Both the position numbers and the translations under genes were made by a program. The notes below the pieces were generated by a model. That model did no database searches. It saw only the letters and a list, made by a program, of their open reading frames with translations, and had not been told where the DNA came from. Positions 6,011 to 7,803 of a DNA stretch of 7,803 nucleotides are shown here, piece by piece (within the stretch, counting starts at the first letter, position 1; each line of letters begins with the position of its first letter). Origin of the DNA: Nocardia sp. (GTDB lineage Bacteria; Actinomycetota; Actinomycetes; Mycobacteriales; Mycobacteriaceae); the NCBI GenBank assembly GCA_013361595.1, contig JABFXT010000557.1:1-7803 (forward strand), read 5' to 3'.

Positions 6011-7210
6011 GTGACGACCAGCGCGCCCAGCGACATCTACTACGACCCCTACGATGTCGAGCTCAACGCCGACCCGTATCCCATGTTCAAGCGGCTCCGC
6101 GACGAGCGGCCGCTCTACTACAACGAGACCCACGATTTCTTCGCGATCAGCCGTTTCGCCGATGTGAACGCCGCGCTGATCGACAAGGACACCTTCAGTT
6201 CGGCGCGCGGCGCCATCATCGAACTGATCAAGGCGAATATCGAGATCCCGCCGGGGGTGCTGATCTTCGAGGATCCGCCGATCCACACCATGCACCGCAA
6301 ACTGCTGTCGCGTATGTTCACCCCGCGCAAGATCTCCGCGCTGGAGGAGAAGGTGCGCGAGTTCTGCCGGCGCAGTCTCGATCCGCTCGTCGGTACCGGC
6401 CGGATCGATTTCATCGCCGATCTGGGCGCGCAGATGCCCATGCGCACCATCGGCATGCTGCTCGGTATCCCGGAAGAGGACCAGGAAGCGGTCCGGGATT
6501 TCGCCAACGACCGGATGCGCACCGAAGAGGGTAAACCGATGGAGGTCTCGACGGAGAGCCTGGCCAGCGGTGAGCTCTTCGAGAAGTACGTCGACTGGCG
6601 TGCCGAGAACCCGTCCGACGACATCATCTCCGAACTGCTGAACGTGGAGTTCGAGGACGAGACCGGCACCCTGCGCCATCTCACCCGGGCCGAGATCCTC
6701 ACCTACATCAATGTGGTGTCCGGCGCCGGTAACGAGACCACCACCCGGCTCATCGGCTGGGCGGGCAAGGTCCTCTCCGAGCACCCCGACCAGCGCCGCG
6801 AACTCGTGCGCAACCCGGCGCTGATACCGGCCGCCATCGAGGAACTGCTGCGCTACGAACCACCGGCGCCGCATGTCGCGCGATACGTCACCCGGGATAT
6901 CGATTTCCACGGTACGACGGTGCCCGAGGGCAGCGCCATGATGATGCTCATCGGCGCCGCCAACCGCGACCACCGGCAATTCGCACCGGACGGTGACGTT
7001 TTCGATATCCACCGGGAGAGCAAGCCGCATCTGGCCTTCAGCGTGGGTACCCATTTCTGCATGGGTTCGGCACTGGCGAGGTTGGAGGGCCGGATCGCAT
7101 TGGAGGAGATCCTGAAGCGTTTCCCGGAGTGGGAGGCCGACGCGACGAACGCCGCACTCTCACCGACCTCCACGGTGCGCGGTTGGGAGTCCATGCCGGC
7201 GACCTTCTGA
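6011..7210 (+). CDS. Second cytochrome P450, family not assigned
   Basis: This 399-residue soluble P450 has no membrane anchor. The C-helix HTMHRKLLSRMF is at 92-103, the I-helix AGNETTT at 239-245 (Glu242, Thr243), ExxR at Glu278-Arg281 and the heme ligand loop FSVGTHFCMG at 343-352 with Cys350. The opening DPYDVELNADPYPMFKRLRDE is of a type common in mycobacterial and nocardial P450s. Motif contexts and N-termini differ strongly from the preceding P450, so this is not a recent tandem duplication but a second oxygenase with its own specificity. The GTG start at 6011 follows AGAGGAG (5996-6002) with an 8-nt spacer, 34 nt after the first P450, so the two are likely co-transcribed and could share the upstream ferredoxin. 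It is the last gene of the + strand train. No substrate can be assigned. Confidence 0.95.
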   Translation: MTTSAPSDIYYDPYDVELNADPYPMFKRLRDERPLYYNETHDFFAISRFADVNAALIDKDTFSSARGAIIELIKANIEIPPGVLIFEDPPIHTMHRKLLSRMFTPRKISALEEKVREFCRRSLDPLVGTGRIDFIADLGAQMPMRTIGMLLGIPEEDQEAVRDFANDRMRTEEGKPMEVSTESLASGELFEKYVDWRAENPSDDIISELLNVEFEDETGTLRHLTRAEILTYINVVSGAGNETTTRLIGWAGKVLSEHPDQRRELVRNPALIPAAIEELLRYEPPAPHVARYVTRDIDFHGTTVPEGSAMMMLIGAANRDHRQFAPDGDVFDIHRESKPHLAFSVGTHFCMGSALARLEGRIALEEILKRFPEWEADATNAALSPTSTVRGWESMPATF

Positions 7211-7225
7211 TCCGGTAGGCCGGAT
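7210..7225 (+). terminator. Short stem-loop at the end of the P450 operon
   Basis: ATCCGG (7210-7215) and CCGGAT (7220-7225) make a perfect 6-bp stem with a TAGG loop directly at the stop codon of the last P450. An overlapping alternative pairs GGTA (7214-7217) with TACC (7225-7228). No T tract follows. A further inverted pair, ATGCG (7234-7238) and CGCAT (7253-7257), lies downstream. The position between two converging genes fits a termination zone used from one or both sides, but each element alone is weak. The rest of 7229-7291 holds nothing else I can name. Confidence 0.35.
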
Positions 7226-7291
7226 ACCGAGCGATGCGGTGGGGTGCGGCCGCGCATGGGGGTGTATGCGGCGGACGGGACCGGTGGGCGC

Positions 7292-7642
7292 TCAGGCGGC
7301 GGCGTAACCCAGTACGAGGGCGGCGGCGACCGGCACCAGATACAGCAGTGGGTAGGCGATGTGTGCGTAAGCGCGGGCTCGCAGCACCGTGGCCACGGCC
7401 CCGAGGAAGTACAGGATCAGGCCGATCGCGGCCGCTGTGCCGAGGGCGGGCACGAACAGCCCGGCGAGCATGCCCAGTGCGCCCGCCGTCTTCACCGTGG
7501 CCAGCCCGGGCCACCATGTGCGGGGCACGCCGTAGTCGGCCAGCGGCTTCACCACCCACTCGGCGCGGGTGAAGGTCGAGACGGCGGAGAAGCCGACCCA
7601 CAGGGCGGCCAGCACGGTGACGACGACGAAGGCGATGTTCAT
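7292..7642 (-). CDS. DoxX-like small membrane protein
   Basis: This is a 116-residue integral membrane protein with four predicted transmembrane helices at about 3-22, 46-63, 66-86 and 95-114. Conserved-looking polar features include Lys32-Pro33 with Tyr37-Gly38, the TWWPGLATVKTAGALGML segment (42-59), and His94 at the start of the last helix. Size, helix layout and the K-x-x-G-A pattern fit the DoxX-like group (PF13564 type), a family of inner-membrane proteins with poorly known redox or stress roles in actinobacteria. The ATG at 7642 has GAGGAG at 7649-7654 (minus strand) with a 6-nt spacer. It is convergent with the P450 genes and divergent from the TetR gene, so it belongs to a separate regulatory unit, most simply repressed by that TetR protein. 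Confidence 0.85.
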   Translation of the reverse strand: MNIAFVVVTVLAALWVGFSAVSTFTRAEWVVKPLADYGVPRTWWPGLATVKTAGALGMLAGLFVPALGTAAAIGLILYFLGAVATVLRARAYAHIAYPLLYLVPVAAALVLGYAAA

Positions 7643-7669
7643 GGGGTGCTCCTCAGCGGAAATTCATTC

Positions 7670-7708
7670 ACTACGTTGTAGTACTAATATGTAGTACTAC
7701 GATGTAGT
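7670..7708. promoter_or_regulatory. Operator-like array: three contiguous 13-bp dyads ACTAC-N3-GTAGT
   Basis: Units lie at 7670-7682 (ACTACGTTGTAGT), 7683-7695 (ACTAATATGTAGT, one half-site base changed) and 7696-7708 (ACTACGATGTAGT), with no gap between them. The whole block is itself a dyad centred on 7689, with 15 of 17 arm positions paired, including a perfect 9-bp core (7678-7686 with 7692-7700). It lies in the divergent region between the DoxX-like gene and the TetR gene, overlaps candidate promoters for both, and is AT-rich compared with its surroundings. This is what a TetR-family autoregulatory operator would look like. Binding is inferred. Confidence 0.8.
7676..7703 (+). promoter_or_regulatory. 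Possible promoter for the TetR-family gene
   Basis: TTGTAG (7676-7681) and TACGAT (7698-7703) with a 16-nt spacer form a weak actinobacterial-type promoter inside the repeat array. Transcription would start near 7710, leaving about 11 nt before the ATG at 7721. That leader is too short for a normal ribosome binding site and none is visible. The -35 match is poor, so this is a tentative call. Confidence 0.3.
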
Positions 7709-7716
7709 AGTGTCAA
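7688..7716 (-). promoter_or_regulatory. Candidate promoter for the DoxX-like gene
   Basis: On the minus strand a consensus TTGACA lies at 7711-7716, just outside the operator array. Seventeen nt further is TACATA (7688-7693), a weak -10 element; CATATT two bases on is an alternative. The spacer and -10 lie inside the 13-bp repeat array, so a bound repressor would block this promoter. The predicted leader is about 40 nt and contains the GAGGAG site. Confidence 0.5.
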
Positions 7717-7720
7717 GTGC

Positions 7721-7803
7721 ATGCCGAAGAAAACGTCGCGTCGCGAATTGCTCGCCGACGCCGCCCTGGCCCTCATCGACCGCGAGGGCCTGAACCAGGT
7801 CAC
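7721..7803 (+). CDS. TetR/AcrR-family transcriptional regulator, N-terminal fragment
   Basis: The ATG at 7721 opens a frame that runs off the window end. The first 27 residues begin with MPKKTSRRELLADAALALID and continue to REGLNQVT, the typical first helix of a TetR-family DNA-binding domain: a basic start, then an amphipathic helix with AALALI and the REGL turn that precedes the helix-turn-helix. The helix-turn-helix itself and the ligand domain lie outside the window. No upstream in-frame start exists because a stop codon is met at 7685-7687. It has no visible Shine-Dalgarno site and may be translated from a very short leader. It is divergent from the DoxX-like gene across the 13-bp repeat array, which is probably its operator for autorepression and control of that gene. 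Control of the P450 operon is not indicated. Confidence 0.8.
   Translation, partial: MPKKTSRRELLADAALALIDREGLNQV

Noticed and set aside
5924..7054. 376-codon minus-strand open frame antisense to the second P450
   Set aside because: Same reason: the P450 on the + strand is complete with its heme motif and ribosome binding site, and the antisense product has low-complexity composition.
4741..7210. Tandem duplication of P450 genes
   Set aside because: The two proteins share only universal P450 motifs; N-termini, I-helix and heme-loop sequences differ, so they are distant families placed side by side.
7246..7253. GCGGCCGC palindrome in the convergent intergenic region
   Set aside because: An 8-bp palindrome of this composition is expected by chance in such GC-rich DNA and shows no repeat partners or promoter context.
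1..7803. CRISPR arrays, tRNA/rRNA genes, insertion sequences or phage genes
   Set aside because: No regularly spaced long repeats, cloverleaf-like sequences, transposase motifs or terminal inverted repeats were seen. The only periodic repeat is the short 13-bp operator array.

Overview
The window is high-GC DNA with frequent GTG starts, strong purine-rich ribosome binding sites and tightly packed genes. Several protein families (paired P450s with a 3Fe-4S ferredoxin, SDRs, a DoxX-like protein, TetR) are typical of mycolic-acid actinomycetes. I would guess Nocardia or a relative, but that is inferred from style and no taxonomic marker is present.

Positions 1-7210 are a one-directional (+) gene train. 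The order is: the 3' end of an unrecognised gene, an SDR of the 3alpha-hydroxysteroid / coniferyl-alcohol dehydrogenase type, a cyclase-family (kynurenine-formamidase-like) protein with a substituted metal motif, an NADPH-dependent FMN reductase, an alpha/beta hydrolase resembling C-C bond hydrolases, a second classical SDR, a 3Fe-4S ferredoxin, a CYP105-like P450, and a second, unrelated P450. Most gaps are under 45 nt and one junction overlaps. The largest gap (3577-3651) holds an 8-bp GC hairpin, so the train may be one operon with an internal processing or attenuation point, or two operons.

Taken together the genes look like an oxidative catabolic or tailoring module for a hydrophobic, probably alicyclic, steroid-like or terpenoid-like substrate. 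P450s would hydroxylate, SDRs would oxidise the alcohols, a flavin reductase would feed a flavin-dependent enzyme not seen here, and the alpha/beta hydrolase and cyclase-family protein would open or cleave the oxidised skeleton. The substrate cannot be read from the sequence. No ferredoxin reductase is in the window.

Positions 7211-7803 are a separate module. A small DoxX-like membrane protein on the minus strand converges on the P450 operon and is divergent from the start of a TetR-family regulator that runs off the window. Their 78-bp intergenic region is AT-rich for this genome and carries three contiguous 13-bp units of the form ACTAC-N3-GTAGT. These form a 39-bp near-perfect dyad overlapping the predicted promoters, and they are the most striking non-coding signal in the window. 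I see no RNA genes, CRISPR arrays, insertion sequences or phage elements, and no clear evidence of a wholly new system.
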